The notes: generated from the letters alone by a model not told the origin. Numbered from the stretch's first letter, positions 8,187-17,276 are shown. The stretch: 61,399 nt of DNA from a bacterium (GCA_016721565.1 JADKHW010000013.1:1-61399), one strand, 5' to 3'. Made by a program: numbers and translations.

Positions 8187-8978
8187 ATGGCGGAGACAAC
8201 GAAAAAGGCCGCGAAGAAGACTGCTACCAAGACGGCAGGCAAAAAGGCTACGACGAAGAAGAAAGCTGTTGTTAAGAAAGCAGTGGCCGCAACGTCAGCA
8301 GCTTGGACATTTGACAAATTGATGGCTGAGCTAAAAAAGCTCGGTACAGCGCAGAATGTCAAGATATATATGCGTCACGGCATGGTGGAGCCGTTATTCG
8401 GCGGGAGTTCCGCGAACCTTAATCTATTGAAAAAGCAGATCAAGGTTGACCATGAGCTTGCTGTTGAGCTATGGAATTCGGGAAATGCTGATGCACGTTA
8501 TCTTGCGACTATGATTCTTGATCCGGCGAAATTGACCAGCAAGACGATAGATGATTGGGCAAAGAGTCAGAATTGTTATGGATCGTGCGATATTCTCGCC
8601 GGAGCCATCGTTAAAACTTCGTTTGCGCATGAGAAGGCCGACGCATGGATTAAGTCAAAGGACGAATGGGTCGGTCGCACGGGATGGAACTTGATTTGCC
8701 GATTGGCCATGGACCAAGAGGCGAAGATTGCCGACGAATATTTTGAGCAGTTGCTGATTAAGATTGAGAAAGAGATTCACGGCACCAAGAACTTCACGCG
8801 ACACGCGATGAACATGGCGTTGATTGGAATTGGATCGCGCAACGCGAAATTGCGCAAGAAGGCAGAAGCGGCGTCGAATCGAATCGGTAGAGTCGTGGTT
8901 GATCACGGCGAGACGGATTGCAAGACTCCTCCAGCGATTCCCTACATTGAAAAGATGTGGGCGCGCAAGAAGAAATAG
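8187..8978 (+). CDS. AlkD-like DNA alkylation repair protein with histone-H1-like tail
   Basis: 263 residues. Residues about 40-260 match the HEAT-like DNA alkylation repair family (COG4912/AlkD-like): helical repeats with WNSGNADARYLATMIL, DDWAKSQNCYGSCDILAG, DEWVGRTGWNLICRLA and FTRHAMNMALIGIGSRN. The family binds DNA and in characterised members excises alkylated bases. Residues 1-37 are a low-complexity Lys/Ala/Thr tail (KKAAKKTATKTAGKK) like histone H1 or Hc1-type proteins, which should increase non-specific DNA binding. I cannot confirm the catalytic Asp of AlkD. The gene starts one base after the VOC stop. Confidence 0.8.
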   Translation: MAETTKKAAKKTATKTAGKKATTKKKAVVKKAVAATSAAWTFDKLMAELKKLGTAQNVKIYMRHGMVEPLFGGSSANLNLLKKQIKVDHELAVELWNSGNADARYLATMILDPAKLTSKTIDDWAKSQNCYGSCDILAGAIVKTSFAHEKADAWIKSKDEWVGRTGWNLICRLAMDQEAKIADEYFEQLLIKIEKEIHGTKNFTRHAMNMALIGIGSRNAKLRKKAEAASNRIGRVVVDHGETDCKTPPAIPYIEKMWARKKK

Positions 8979-9061
8979 TTTTCAGTTTGTTTGTAGCCCG
9001 TGCAGAATCTCACTCACATACGAGGGCTGAAGCGCGGCAAGGTTGCCTACTTTTCAAGTAG

Positions 9062-9148
9062 GGAGAGGTGGCCGAGTGGTTGAAGGCACACGCTTGGAAG
9101 GCGTGCATACGGGAAACCGTATCGGGGGTTCGAATCCCCCTCTCTCCG
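9062..9148 (+). tRNA. tRNA-Ser (anticodon GGA)
   Basis: An 87-base class II tRNA. Acceptor GGAGAGG pairs with TCTCTCC (one G-U), discriminator G. The anticodon loop TTGGAAG gives GGA, the variable arm is long, and the T-loop is GGTTCGAATCC. It reads UCC and UCU codons. Confidence 0.95.
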
Positions 9149-9230
9149 CAAGTGGTTTGAAGTTTTCCGTGCAGACACTGTTTATGAATATTGCCGGAAC
9201 GATAACAGCTCGTCATTATTGAACGCTTAG

Positions 9231-9270
9231 ACAAAGCGCATGGACACCTCCGTGCGCTTTGTTGCGTTTT
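9231..9270 (+). terminator. Terminator between tRNA-Ser(GGA) and the POT gene
   Basis: A 10-bp perfect stem (ACAAAGCGCA with TGCGCTTTGT), a 12-base loop and then TGCGTTTT. Confidence 0.7.
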
Positions 9271-9331
9271 GACCAACGATCTCTCCCCCCGCAATCGCTT
9301 TAGAGCACTTCCCTTCTAAAGGCATTTATCT

Positions 9332-11107
9332 ATGAATCCTTCTGCTCCTGCCTCCGGCGGTCCGCGCAAGCCGCGCTCCAAGCTGCCGCAAAGTTTCTGG
9401 GTCGCCAACACGATGGAGATATTTGAGCGGCTGGCTTGGTACGGCTTCTTCGCCGTATCGACGCTCTATATTACCGGATCTAAGGCTGAAGGCGCACTCG
9501 GTTTCACCTCCGAGCAACGCGGTATGCTGCAAGGCGTTGTACCGTTCATTTTGTATCTGTTGCCGGTGGTGTTCGGCGCATTGGCTGATCGTTTCGGCTA
9601 TAAGAAAACGTTCCTGCTCGCGTACACGCTAATGGTGCCTGCCTACTACTTATTGGGGCAGTTCCATGCCTTCGGTGGGTTCTTCATGGCGTTCTTGTTT
9701 GTGGCGGTCGGTGCGGCAATCTTCAAACCGGTTGTTGTCGGAACGGTTGCGCGAACAACGGACGAAACTAATTCGTCGATGGGGTTCGGCATATTCTATA
9801 TGATGGTGAACGTCGGTGGATTTGTGGGGCCGATTGTCGCGGGTATGGTACGCGTGCGTTATGGATGGGACTGGGTGTTTGTAGCGTCGGCGTTCTGGAT
9901 TGCGTGTAACTTTATCTGGCTGCTGGTGTTCTATAAAGAGCCAACGACCGAGGCCACGAGTGGCGAGAAGCGTTCAGTCAAGCAGGTGCTGGCCGGTATT
10001 GTGGAAGTTCTTGGCAATGGCCGTTTCTTCCTGTTGATCTTTGTGATTCTCTCGATGCTCGCGATTTCGGGCCGCTATATTTCGTGGAATCAAATGCTCG
10101 TGATCAGCGCGATTTGGGTTGGATTGAATATCATACTTGATATCCCGTTGCGTGCGCGAGCGAAAAACGGTACCGTTGGTTCGTGGCTGATGCAGCCACT
10201 CAAACTGGGTAATTGGAAGTTTGCTCTGTATCTGTTGATTCTGTCGGGATTCTGGACATCATTTAATCAGATTTTCCTGACGATGCCAGAGTTTATTCGT
10301 GACTACGTAGACACGAGCGACATGGTCAAGACGGCGCGCAATTGGGTGGGCGATGATTTTGCCAACGAGTTTGCGGCAGTGAATGAACCATTTCTTGCCG
10401 GAGAAATTCACTCCCTTGCTGAGAAGTATGGTACTTCAGGCGTTGTGTCGCTTGGCGATGCAGACTCAAAGGCGTCGCGGCGTTCGCTGTTCGATTTCAA
10501 AGTGCGCGTTCCGGAAGCGGACATTCGATCTTCGCTGGCGGCGCTACCGATGACGAAGACGGCGAGCGGGGTTTGGAGCGCGGACTCAAGTGCGGCGAAG
10601 ACACTCGCGCATATGTGGGCAGAAAAATATCGGCAAGTCAACCCTGAGTACATCATAAACATTGATGCAGGCGCAATCGTTGTGTTCCAAGTGTTGGTAT
10701 CTTTCTTAATTGGATTCTTCCCGCCGCTGTCCGTGATGGTCGTGGGAATTCTCGTATCTGCTGTAGGAATCGGAATGAGCGCGTGGCTGTCCACAGGTTG
10801 GCTGGTAACTCTGGCCATTACTATTTTTGCATTTGGTGAGATGATTGCATCTCCAAAAAGTCAGGAGTATGTGGGCCGCATTGCCCCACAGCAGAAGGTC
10901 GCGATGTATATGGGGTTCTACTTCTGGACTATTGCTCTGGGTAATATTTTTGGCGGTCGTTTGTCCGGTGAATTGTACGGTTCGTTGGCCCGCGATCAGG
11001 GGCGGCCCGATTTGATGTGGATGATCTTCGGCGGATTGGCGTTACTGACAGCGGTGATTCTGGTGCTCTACGATAGATTGATCCTCAAGAAGGGCACACC
11101 CGAGTAG
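9332..11107 (+). CDS. POT/PTR-family proton-dependent oligopeptide transporter
   Basis: 591-residue inner-membrane transporter of the major facilitator superfamily that imports di- and tripeptides with protons. The POT motif E-x-x-E-R is at 29-33 (EIFERLAWYG), followed by LADRFGYKKT and FGIFYMMVNVGGFVGP, the family's second signature. Twelve or more membrane helices are apparent. Between helices, at about residues 325-440, there is an unusually long soluble segment rich in charged residues (VDTSDMVKTARNWVGDD to AEKYRQVNPEY) before the helix INIDAGAIVVFQVLVSF. This makes the protein about 100 residues longer than compact POTs. It is a single gene between terminators. Confidence 0.88.
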   Translation: MNPSAPASGGPRKPRSKLPQSFWVANTMEIFERLAWYGFFAVSTLYITGSKAEGALGFTSEQRGMLQGVVPFILYLLPVVFGALADRFGYKKTFLLAYTLMVPAYYLLGQFHAFGGFFMAFLFVAVGAAIFKPVVVGTVARTTDETNSSMGFGIFYMMVNVGGFVGPIVAGMVRVRYGWDWVFVASAFWIACNFIWLLVFYKEPTTEATSGEKRSVKQVLAGIVEVLGNGRFFLLIFVILSMLAISGRYISWNQMLVISAIWVGLNIILDIPLRARAKNGTVGSWLMQPLKLGNWKFALYLLILSGFWTSFNQIFLTMPEFIRDYVDTSDMVKTARNWVGDDFANEFAAVNEPFLAGEIHSLAEKYGTSGVVSLGDADSKASRRSLFDFKVRVPEADIRSSLAALPMTKTASGVWSADSSAAKTLAHMWAEKYRQVNPEYIINIDAGAIVVFQVLVSFLIGFFPPLSVMVVGILVSAVGIGMSAWLSTGWLVTLAITIFAFGEMIASPKSQEYVGRIAPQQKVAMYMGFYFWTIALGNIFGGRLSGELYGSLARDQGRPDLMWMIFGGLALLTAVILVLYDRLILKKGTPE

Positions 11108-11136
11108 CATCTCCTTTTTCGCAAGTTCTACAATAG

Positions 11137-11172
11137 ACAAAGCCCTTGACATTGATTTGCCAGGGGTTTTGT
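11137..11172 (+). terminator. Terminator after the POT gene
   Basis: Imperfect stem-loop (ACAAAGCCC ... GGGGTTTTGT). The sequence is closely similar to the terminator at 11794-11829, suggesting duplication. Confidence 0.7.
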
Positions 11173-11351
11173 CGTATTGCAACGAATATAGAACGGTGTC
11201 AATGTCACACAGTGCTATTCATATTATCGAAACTATTTTGAAATGCATCCACAATGCCGGAACTTTGATTGTCCGCACAGAATACAATAAGAACGACGAA
11301 TCAGCAACGCGACAACTCTCAAACCACACAAAGTAGAGTGAGGACATGGCG

Positions 11352-11732
11352 ATGACAACAAGTTCATCAAATTCTCGGAGATTTGTGCTTATCTCGGCGG
11401 CATTGATTGCACTTTTTGTTGCCGCCTTTGCAACGAGTTGTGACAAGGATTCAGGTAATCCCTACGGCAACAATGGCTCGGGCGATCCGGGGGCTAACGA
11501 AGTTTGGATCCGGGGTTCAACGTTTGACCCGGGCGACCGCACCGTCAGCGCAGGAACCACAATCACGTGGACCAATAAAGATGGCGTTGAACATACTGTG
11601 ACAGGCAGCGGTTGGGGCAGCCAACTGCTTGGACAGAATGCCACCTACACGCATACGTTTGATTCGACTGGGAGTTTCCCTTACCACTGCACGCGGCATT
11701 CAGGCATGACGGCCACGATTACGGTGCAATAG
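11352..11732 (+). CDS. Cupredoxin (plastocyanin/azurin-like) lipoprotein or secreted protein
   Basis: 126-residue blue-copper-type electron carrier. After a signal segment with ATSC at 27-30 (a weak lipobox, Cys30) and a Gly/Asn linker, the cupredoxin domain (about 50-126) shows the ligand set of a type I copper site: H81 (GVEHTV), C113 and H116 (PYHCTRH) and M119. ATG 11352 is chosen over ATG 11346 because the GAGGA ribosome site at 11340-11344 is seven bases from 11352 but only one from 11346. It is monocistronic, between two similar terminators. A periplasmic or envelope electron-shuttle role fits the cytochrome-rich neighbourhood, but the partner is not known. Confidence 0.88.
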   Translation: MTTSSSNSRRFVLISAALIALFVAAFATSCDKDSGNPYGNNGSGDPGANEVWIRGSTFDPGDRTVSAGTTITWTNKDGVEHTVTGSGWGSQLLGQNATYTHTFDSTGSFPYHCTRHSGMTATITVQ

Positions 11733-11793
11733 GAACTTAAACGCAAAGATTGGATTGCAGTCCCTGAACAGTAATCCAGTCTATTTCAAATAA

Positions 11794-11829
11794 ACAAAGC
11801 CCCTGACATTGAATTGTCGGGGGCTTTGT
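11794..11829 (+). terminator. Terminator after the cupredoxin gene
   Basis: Strong stem (ACAAAGCCCCTGACA with TGTCGGGGGCTTTGT, allowing one bulge). It is nearly the same sequence as 11137-11172. On the minus strand it could also serve the convergent small gene. Confidence 0.75.
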
Positions 11830-11850
11830 TGTGTAAACGATTCTAAAAAT

Positions 11851-12066
11851 CTATGGCTGCATGCTGTGAAGCAAGCTGTTCATCAAATCCGGTTCGCCTG
11901 TGATATACTCCACAAGATACATTGATCCGTAAGAGATGACTGACGCGATGACCATGACGAGCAGAGTTCTTGTGCGGCCCTTGTCCAACCCCCATTCATC
12001 GAGATAACGATGAAGGAAGTAGGCGGCCACGAAGAAAACGACCGTTGATATGATGAAACTATACAT
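11851..12066 (-). CDS. Small two-helix membrane protein
   Basis: 71 residues. Two hydrophobic segments (about 4-18, IISTVVFFVAAYFL, and 34-52, RTLLVMVIASVISYGSMYLV) flank a charged loop (HRYLDEWGLDKGRTR). No family is recognised. The composition and clean two-helix pattern support a real gene; it faces the cupredoxin terminator and lies downstream of the IPT/TIG gene on the same strand. Function unknown. Confidence 0.65.
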   Translation of the reverse strand: MYSFIISTVVFFVAAYFLHRYLDEWGLDKGRTRTLLVMVIASVISYGSMYLVEYITGEPDLMNSLLHSMQP

Positions 12067-12134
12067 ACCTGCTCATGTTGCAATTGTTGGTCCTGCGACT
12101 GCAGAAAGGTGCAACAAATTTAACATGTTATAAC

Positions 12135-13685
12135 TTAAGGTGCAAACGTACGCACGACGTAGAAGCGCATGGCCTCCGGGGAGTTGATTGCGAAACTGTC
12201 AACAAAGGTCGTATCGGTTGTAACTCCGGCAAGCTCGGCAAATTCACCGGTAATCGGATCATTGCGGAAGACGCCATACTGACTGCCGGGGGCCGTCGGT
12301 GTCCAGTTGAGTGCAATGTGGGGAGCATCGACGCCAATGACCAAGCTATCGGGCGATGTGACAAACGTCCACGGACGAATCTCCATGCAGCCTGAGCACA
12401 GGTCAAACAGGCCGTCGAGGTTCTGAATGCGAATCGGTCTCGCGCCCAAACCTAAATTGACAGGTGTCGTGCATGTCAAGGATTGATCGTTGATGATGTT
12501 CAAGTTTCCCACGGGCAAACCGCCCATCGTGACCACTGCGCCGGGATTGAAGCGCTCGCCGAGAATCGTAATTGTCCGCGGAATGCCAATATATGCCCAC
12601 GTTGGAGTAACAATTTGAATTTCCGGTGGTTGAACATTATCAACGGTGAAACAGAAATTGCAGCTGCCCGAAAGACCATCAGGGTTGATAACTGTAACGC
12701 CGTAAATACCACGGCTCATGTTGGGCACGATGATCTGAGCTAAATCTTCCGCAAGCACTACAGATACGCATTCTTGGTCGTCAATGAAGAACTGCGCACC
12801 GCTGCGGAAATTCGTTCCATGAACATGAATGAGATTGTCTCGATCGCCGCTGTTTGGTTCGAGTTGTGAGATATCTGGAATCACGGCGGGATCTCCCGTG
12901 ACCGTAATGTCGTCAATCAACCAGCCGCGAAAGCCGTTGAAGAGTTGATCAACCGTATCAAAACGAAAGCGTAGCCAGCACGATCCGCCGACAAATTGAT
13001 CGAGCAAGAATGCATGGTGAACCCATACTCCCGGCTCACCGACTCCGCCTGAACTGTATCCGACATGATCGGCTGCGTTGACGTCATCTAACGGATTCAG
13101 TTGACCGCTGCCAACCTGAAGCCAAGTTAGGCCGCCGTCTGCCGACGCTTCAACATGCATCACGTCGAACCACGGCACGTCCACGCCTTCGATTTCCCAC
13201 CACGTCCAAAAGGTAAGTGTAACATTGAGTGTATTTGTGAGATCAATTTCGGGAGAAATTGCCCATCCCGTGTTTGCCGCTGCTGAGGTGCCGCCCGAGT
13301 GGCTATTTTGAATTGTATCGAAGTCCGCACCGATGAACGATCCTGTTGCTTCTTCGCCGTACCACAGCGCATGATTTCCGCTATGCGCGATGGGTAGAAA
13401 ACCTTCATCTGGTAGAGATACCATAAACGGATTAATGCGCGGGTTCAGTACTTCTCGGGTTTGCGGATCTGTGACGACATGAAAAAAGCCTGAAGTTGTC
13501 CAATCGGATCCGCCGGTTTCGAAATTGTCCGACCATGGAACGGTTACGATTGTCGAGAGCGGAGTACGCACAGGAGTTGATGGCGGAGTCCGATATTTAG
13601 GCAGCGGTCTGCTCGGTTCGGCATAACCACTTGTTGAAATCAAAACTATCATCAGCGCTGTTACAAACCACATTGTCTTTTTCAT
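12135..13685 (-). CDS. Secreted protein with MAM/jelly-roll-like and two IPT/TIG domains
   Basis: 516-residue exported protein with a signal peptide (ends SGYA). Residues about 45-265 look like the jelly-roll module found in secreted peptidases and MAM-type proteins: DNFETGGSDWTTSG, WAISPEIDLTN, FRFDTVDQLFNGFRGWLIDDITV. Two IPT/TIG immunoglobulin-like repeats follow (about 270-350, LEPNSGDRDNLIHVHGTNF; about 353-440, VTPTWAYIGIPRTITILGERF). The end resembles a fibronectin-III-like domain (IALNWTPTAPGSQYGVFRND). No catalytic motif is seen and no type IX tail is obvious. Likely cell-surface or extracellular and adhesive. Confidence 0.8.
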   Translation of the reverse strand: MKKTMWFVTALMIVLISTSGYAEPSRPLPKYRTPPSTPVRTPLSTIVTVPWSDNFETGGSDWTTSGFFHVVTDPQTREVLNPRINPFMVSLPDEGFLPIAHSGNHALWYGEEATGSFIGADFDTIQNSHSGGTSAAANTGWAISPEIDLTNTLNVTLTFWTWWEIEGVDVPWFDVMHVEASADGGLTWLQVGSGQLNPLDDVNAADHVGYSSGGVGEPGVWVHHAFLLDQFVGGSCWLRFRFDTVDQLFNGFRGWLIDDITVTGDPAVIPDISQLEPNSGDRDNLIHVHGTNFRSGAQFFIDDQECVSVVLAEDLAQIIVPNMSRGIYGVTVINPDGLSGSCNFCFTVDNVQPPEIQIVTPTWAYIGIPRTITILGERFNPGAVVTMGGLPVGNLNIINDQSLTCTTPVNLGLGARPIRIQNLDGLFDLCSGCMEIRPWTFVTSPDSLVIGVDAPHIALNWTPTAPGSQYGVFRNDPITGEFAELAGVTTDTTFVDSFAINSPEAMRFYVVRTFAP

Positions 13686-14005
13686 GTCATTCCTGCACTT
13701 GCTTAAAGATTTAAACGGGCAATTCGAAGGTGCGGCTTCGCTCGCACATGCTATACCTTTTGCAATCCACAGACCACAAGAACTTTTGGCATCGTCGAGC
13801 CATCATTATCTATTGATTTATATTAGTTTATGCATTTATTAAGAGAAACCTGCGGCATAGTGAATATCATAGCAACGAACTCGAAAAACTGGGACATGGT
13901 TGCCACACTCTGCGTAAGTTCAACCAATTGACGAGTTATGAGTGAGGCATTTAGTTCAGCATAACGCATTGTATTTGATTGTCACTAATTACTATTGAAC
14001 GAATC
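13686..14005. other. Intergenic region with no recognised gene
   Basis: About 320 bases of lower GC content, upstream of the minus-strand IPT/TIG gene, so its promoter should lie here. I find no convincing -35/-10 pair, repeat or RNA. The small open frames here carry no family signal. Confidence 0.5.
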
Positions 14006-14038
14006 AAAAAAAGCCCGGGCAAATTGCCCGGGCTTTTT
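14006..14038 (-). terminator. Terminator of the cytochrome operon
   Basis: Perfect GCCCGGGC-based stem with T-runs on both sides (seven T on the minus strand, five on the plus). It lies 20 bases beyond the stop of the 16-haem gene. Confidence 0.9.
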
Positions 14039-14058
14039 CATTCTATATAGAAGCGAAA

Positions 14059-15282
14059 CTACTTGTCGCGGTGACAACGTACGCAGAGGTCGCGGTCCGG
14101 AGAAGCGATCATCAGCGGAGCTGCGGTCCAGCTATGCAAGTCGTGACAGCTTGTACAACCAAGCGGGCCGCCCTTGACGGGATCAACATACTTTTCCCCC
14201 ACCGGGTGCGCACTGCGGTGCTCGTGCTGATGGCATTCAACACACAGTTCCAAACTTGGCTTTCTGAGATAGCCGTTGTTTGCATTGCCGTGCGGGTCGT
14301 GACACTTTGAGCAGGCATATTTTGTGTGCGGGTTGTTACCGACAAGCTCCACTCCATGCGACGGATCGTGACATTTCGTGCAGAGGTTTTTAGGATCAGA
14401 CGCCAGAAGATTATTCTCATCCGCCGCATGCGGGTTGTGACACATCTGGCATGATTCTTCAGCGGTCGCACCGTGCGGCATGAACTGCGCAAACTGCTTG
14501 GACTCTTCATCATGGCAATCACTGCACACCGACTGCACCGTTCCTGTGAGTGGGAAGCTGCCACCGGGTTGCGCTGCGGCATGACATGCTCCGCAATCGT
14601 TATCCGCGAACGGCTGATGCTTGTTAGTCATCACCAGCGACGGTGCGTCGCTTGCGTGCGGGTCGTGACACGCAGTGCAGCGTTTGCCTACAGGATCAAA
14701 CCCTTTATGACGCTCGCGTAGTTTATCTTGATTGCCGTGACAGGTTTGACACAACGCCGTTACATCTTTCGTAAGCAATGCATCGTTATCGCTTCCGTGC
14801 ACGTCATGGCACTTGTAGCATTGGCCAACTTTCATCGGCGCATGCACCGTTGTTTTGGCCATCCAATCGCGCACTTCAGTATGGCAGGTCGCGCACAAAT
14901 CCTTCACGTTGGCCTTCAGCAGGTTCGCTTTGTCCGACGCGTGAGGTTCGTGACATTTCGTGCACTCTCCTGCGGCGACCGGAGCATGCGGATGCGTTTT
15001 TAAGCGCCACTTCTCGGTATCGTTGTGACAGCTTGCGCACATTCCGGCTTCATCATCAACTAAGAGCTTCTCATGGCGGGATGCATGCGGGGCATGACAG
15101 GCACTGCACTCTCCTGCTTCGAGCGGAGGATGCACGTGCTCTTTGCCGAGCTGTGCCGCCAAGTCGTCATGGCATTCCAAGCAGGCCTTGCGCTGATCGA
15201 CCTTGGGCAATTCTTCAGCGGCGGGAACCTGAATCCACAGCAAAACAGCAAGCACAATTAACAGCATGGCGAGTTTCTTCAT
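14059..15282 (-). CDS. 16-haem c-type cytochrome (doubled-CXXCH family)
   Basis: 407 residues with a signal peptide (ends VPAAEE) and 16 CXXCH haem-binding sites, about one haem per 25 residues. They are arranged as paired CXXCH units (doubled-CXXCH domains): G-x-C-x-x-C-H-x-P-H-A-S ... L-C-x-x-C-H. The first is CLECH and the last CVRCH. Many extra His residues (HxPH) can supply the second axial ligands. Such proteins are periplasmic or extracellular electron conductors. ATG 15282 overlaps the stop of the 26-haem gene (ATGA), so the two are translationally coupled; the 14 codons open upstream are not used. It is the last gene before the operon terminator. Confidence 0.93.
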   Translation of the reverse strand: MKKLAMLLIVLAVLLWIQVPAAEELPKVDQRKACLECHDDLAAQLGKEHVHPPLEAGECSACHAPHASRHEKLLVDDEAGMCASCHNDTEKWRLKTHPHAPVAAGECTKCHEPHASDKANLLKANVKDLCATCHTEVRDWMAKTTVHAPMKVGQCYKCHDVHGSDNDALLTKDVTALCQTCHGNQDKLRERHKGFDPVGKRCTACHDPHASDAPSLVMTNKHQPFADNDCGACHAAAQPGGSFPLTGTVQSVCSDCHDEESKQFAQFMPHGATAEESCQMCHNPHAADENNLLASDPKNLCTKCHDPSHGVELVGNNPHTKYACSKCHDPHGNANNGYLRKPSLELCVECHQHEHRSAHPVGEKYVDPVKGGPLGCTSCHDLHSWTAAPLMIASPDRDLCVRCHRDK

Positions 15283-17276
15283 CGGTTGCCTCCTTCGGGA
15301 GTGGCAACATGGCAGGCCGCGCAATCGTTGGATTCAAACGGCGCGTGTTGGTTATTCATCAGCATGTGATTCATGTTCGATCCGTGCGCGTCATGACACA
15401 TCGTGCAGTTAATGTGTTCGCCGTTCTGCTGTAAATGCGTCGCACTGAATTCCGGCGTGGTCGTATCGTGGCAATCTAAACACAAGCCAGGCATCGCCGT
15501 TGTCAACAGCGATTTCTGCATACTCGTGTGAGCACTATGGCAATTCAGACATTCGCCCGCTTTAACCGGCGGGTGGCCGTGCGTGGAATTCCGCGCGCTG
15601 TCGATATCCGCATGGCACGTAATACACAATTGCGCCGCTCCTGCGAGCAAGAGGTTTTTATTACCGCTTTGGTGCGGATCGTGGCACTTGGTGCACTGTC
15701 CATCAGCGACGGGTTGATGCACCGACACAGCCGTCTTGATCGCATCGGTGACGTCTGAGTGACACTCACCACAAGTGGAAGCTACTGAGTTCTTTAGCAT
15801 GTTCTTGTGATTGGCCGCATGAGCTGCGTGACAATCAAGACATGAACCATCAATGAACGGCGGGTGTACGGTATTGGTCGGAATAATTTGCGTTATCGCC
15901 GAGTGGCAAGTTGCACACAACGAGTTGTCAGTTGCTTTCAGTAGATTGTCGTTTACACCGCCGTGAACTGTGTGACAGGAGCCGCATTCGCCGCGCTGAA
16001 ACGGCAGATGGACGTCAGCCTTGGCAAACAGGTCTGATAGATCTTTGTGACATTCGAGGCACAATGTGCCTTCTGGCGTTTCAAGAAGATTGTCGGCGTT
16101 TGTGCCATGTGGTTCGTGACAGCTCCAACAATCCTTATTCTTCACGACAGGATGAGAAACAGGCTGCTCCATCGCTTGTTTTATGTCGGCATGACATTGT
16201 AAGCATTGATCCTTGGAGTCGGACTTCAAGAGCTTTGTCTCTTCATTACCGTGGCCATCGTGGCAGGTCGTGCAGGCTTCCTTGGCCGCAGGATGTCCAT
16301 GCGCGAGTTTCGTCTTATCCAATTCCGTCGAGTGACACGAGCCGCACGTCGTTGCGTCATCGGCCTTCAGCAGAGCGGGTCTTGTCGTTGCGTGCGGGCT
16401 GTGACACTCCGTGCAATCCTCGCTTTGAATAGGCGAATGTGTTTTGTCGCCATGCTTTTCGAGCGGGTCATGGCAGCCAATGCAAACCGTGCGAACATTA
16501 TCGACCAATGCAAACGGATTCGCTTCGGTCGGAGCAACGTGGCAGTCAGAACATGAGGGGCCTTCGATCGCCGCATGCACCGTCTTTGGCATCAGTGCCT
16601 TTTGATCTGAAGAGTGCGGCACATGGCACTCCGAACAATCTCTTCCACCGACCGGGTAGTCCGCGTGTTGCTTGGCAAATGTCGGGTCGTCTTTGCCGTG
16701 GCAGCTTGCACAAAGCAGCGCAGGCTCCTGCTTCAGCAATTTCGCGTGATCGCTGCCGTGAAAATCATGGCACGAACCACAACCTTGCTCGAGAGGTTTA
16801 TGCTTGTGACTCGCTTCAAACTCCTTGGCTTCGTGGCAGGAATAGCATAGAGACGGCATCTCTGTCTTCAGGAGATTCTTGGCCGCTCCGCGATGCGGAT
16901 TGTGGCAATCGGTACACTTGCCCGCTCGTGCAGGCTCGTGTACAAAGGCCGCATTGAGCTTCAACGAAGCAGCGGCGTGACAAGAAATGCACAATTCTGC
17001 GCCAGTATCCTTCAGACGCAGCGCGCCGACCTTACCGTGTGGTAGATGGCATGCTGTGCACTCGCCTTTATCAGCGGGTTCGTGCGCAAACTTGCCGCGA
17101 TAGTCTTTTGCCTCATGACATTCGAGGCAGTTTTGTTGCTTGCTGAAACGCGAGCCGCGCTTCACCTGTGCCTGTACGCCGGAGTGATTCTCTAAGACGA
17201 CGTAGCCGATCCCTGCAAGCACAACAAGCAGCAGTAGTCTATGTAGGATGCGAGAGTTCAGGAGGAGATCCTCCAA
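15279..17276 (-). CDS. 26-haem c-type cytochrome (doubled-CXXCH family)
   Basis: 665 residues with 26 CXXCH motifs by my count, again about one per 25 residues and mostly in tandem doubled-CXXCH units. The N-terminus (LLLLVVLAGIGYVVLENHSG) is one hydrophobic segment that may be an uncleaved anchor or a signal. A protein this long could form a wire of about 10 nm or more if stretched, so it is a candidate for carrying electrons across the periplasm or outward. The start is unclear: the open frame begins at TTG 17276, while the GGAGG at 17269-17273 better serves a codon a few residues later. The foldase gene ends 21 bases upstream. Confidence 0.92.
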   Translation of the reverse strand: MEDLLLNSRILHRLLLLVVLAGIGYVVLENHSGVQAQVKRGSRFSKQQNCLECHEAKDYRGKFAHEPADKGECTACHLPHGKVGALRLKDTGAELCISCHAAASLKLNAAFVHEPARAGKCTDCHNPHRGAAKNLLKTEMPSLCYSCHEAKEFEASHKHKPLEQGCGSCHDFHGSDHAKLLKQEPALLCASCHGKDDPTFAKQHADYPVGGRDCSECHVPHSSDQKALMPKTVHAAIEGPSCSDCHVAPTEANPFALVDNVRTVCIGCHDPLEKHGDKTHSPIQSEDCTECHSPHATTRPALLKADDATTCGSCHSTELDKTKLAHGHPAAKEACTTCHDGHGNEETKLLKSDSKDQCLQCHADIKQAMEQPVSHPVVKNKDCWSCHEPHGTNADNLLETPEGTLCLECHKDLSDLFAKADVHLPFQRGECGSCHTVHGGVNDNLLKATDNSLCATCHSAITQIIPTNTVHPPFIDGSCLDCHAAHAANHKNMLKNSVASTCGECHSDVTDAIKTAVSVHQPVADGQCTKCHDPHQSGNKNLLLAGAAQLCITCHADIDSARNSTHGHPPVKAGECLNCHSAHTSMQKSLLTTAMPGLCLDCHDTTTPEFSATHLQQNGEHINCTMCHDAHGSNMNHMLMNNQHAPFESNDCAACHVATPEGGNR

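Noticed and set aside
14778..15434. 218-residue open frame antisense to the cytochromes
   Set aside because: Cys/His/Arg-rich translation is the mirror of CXXCH coding DNA.
15279..17276. Regularly spaced similar units suggesting a CRISPR array
   Set aside because: The periodicity comes from CXXCH codons in a coding gene; there are no identical repeats with unique spacers.
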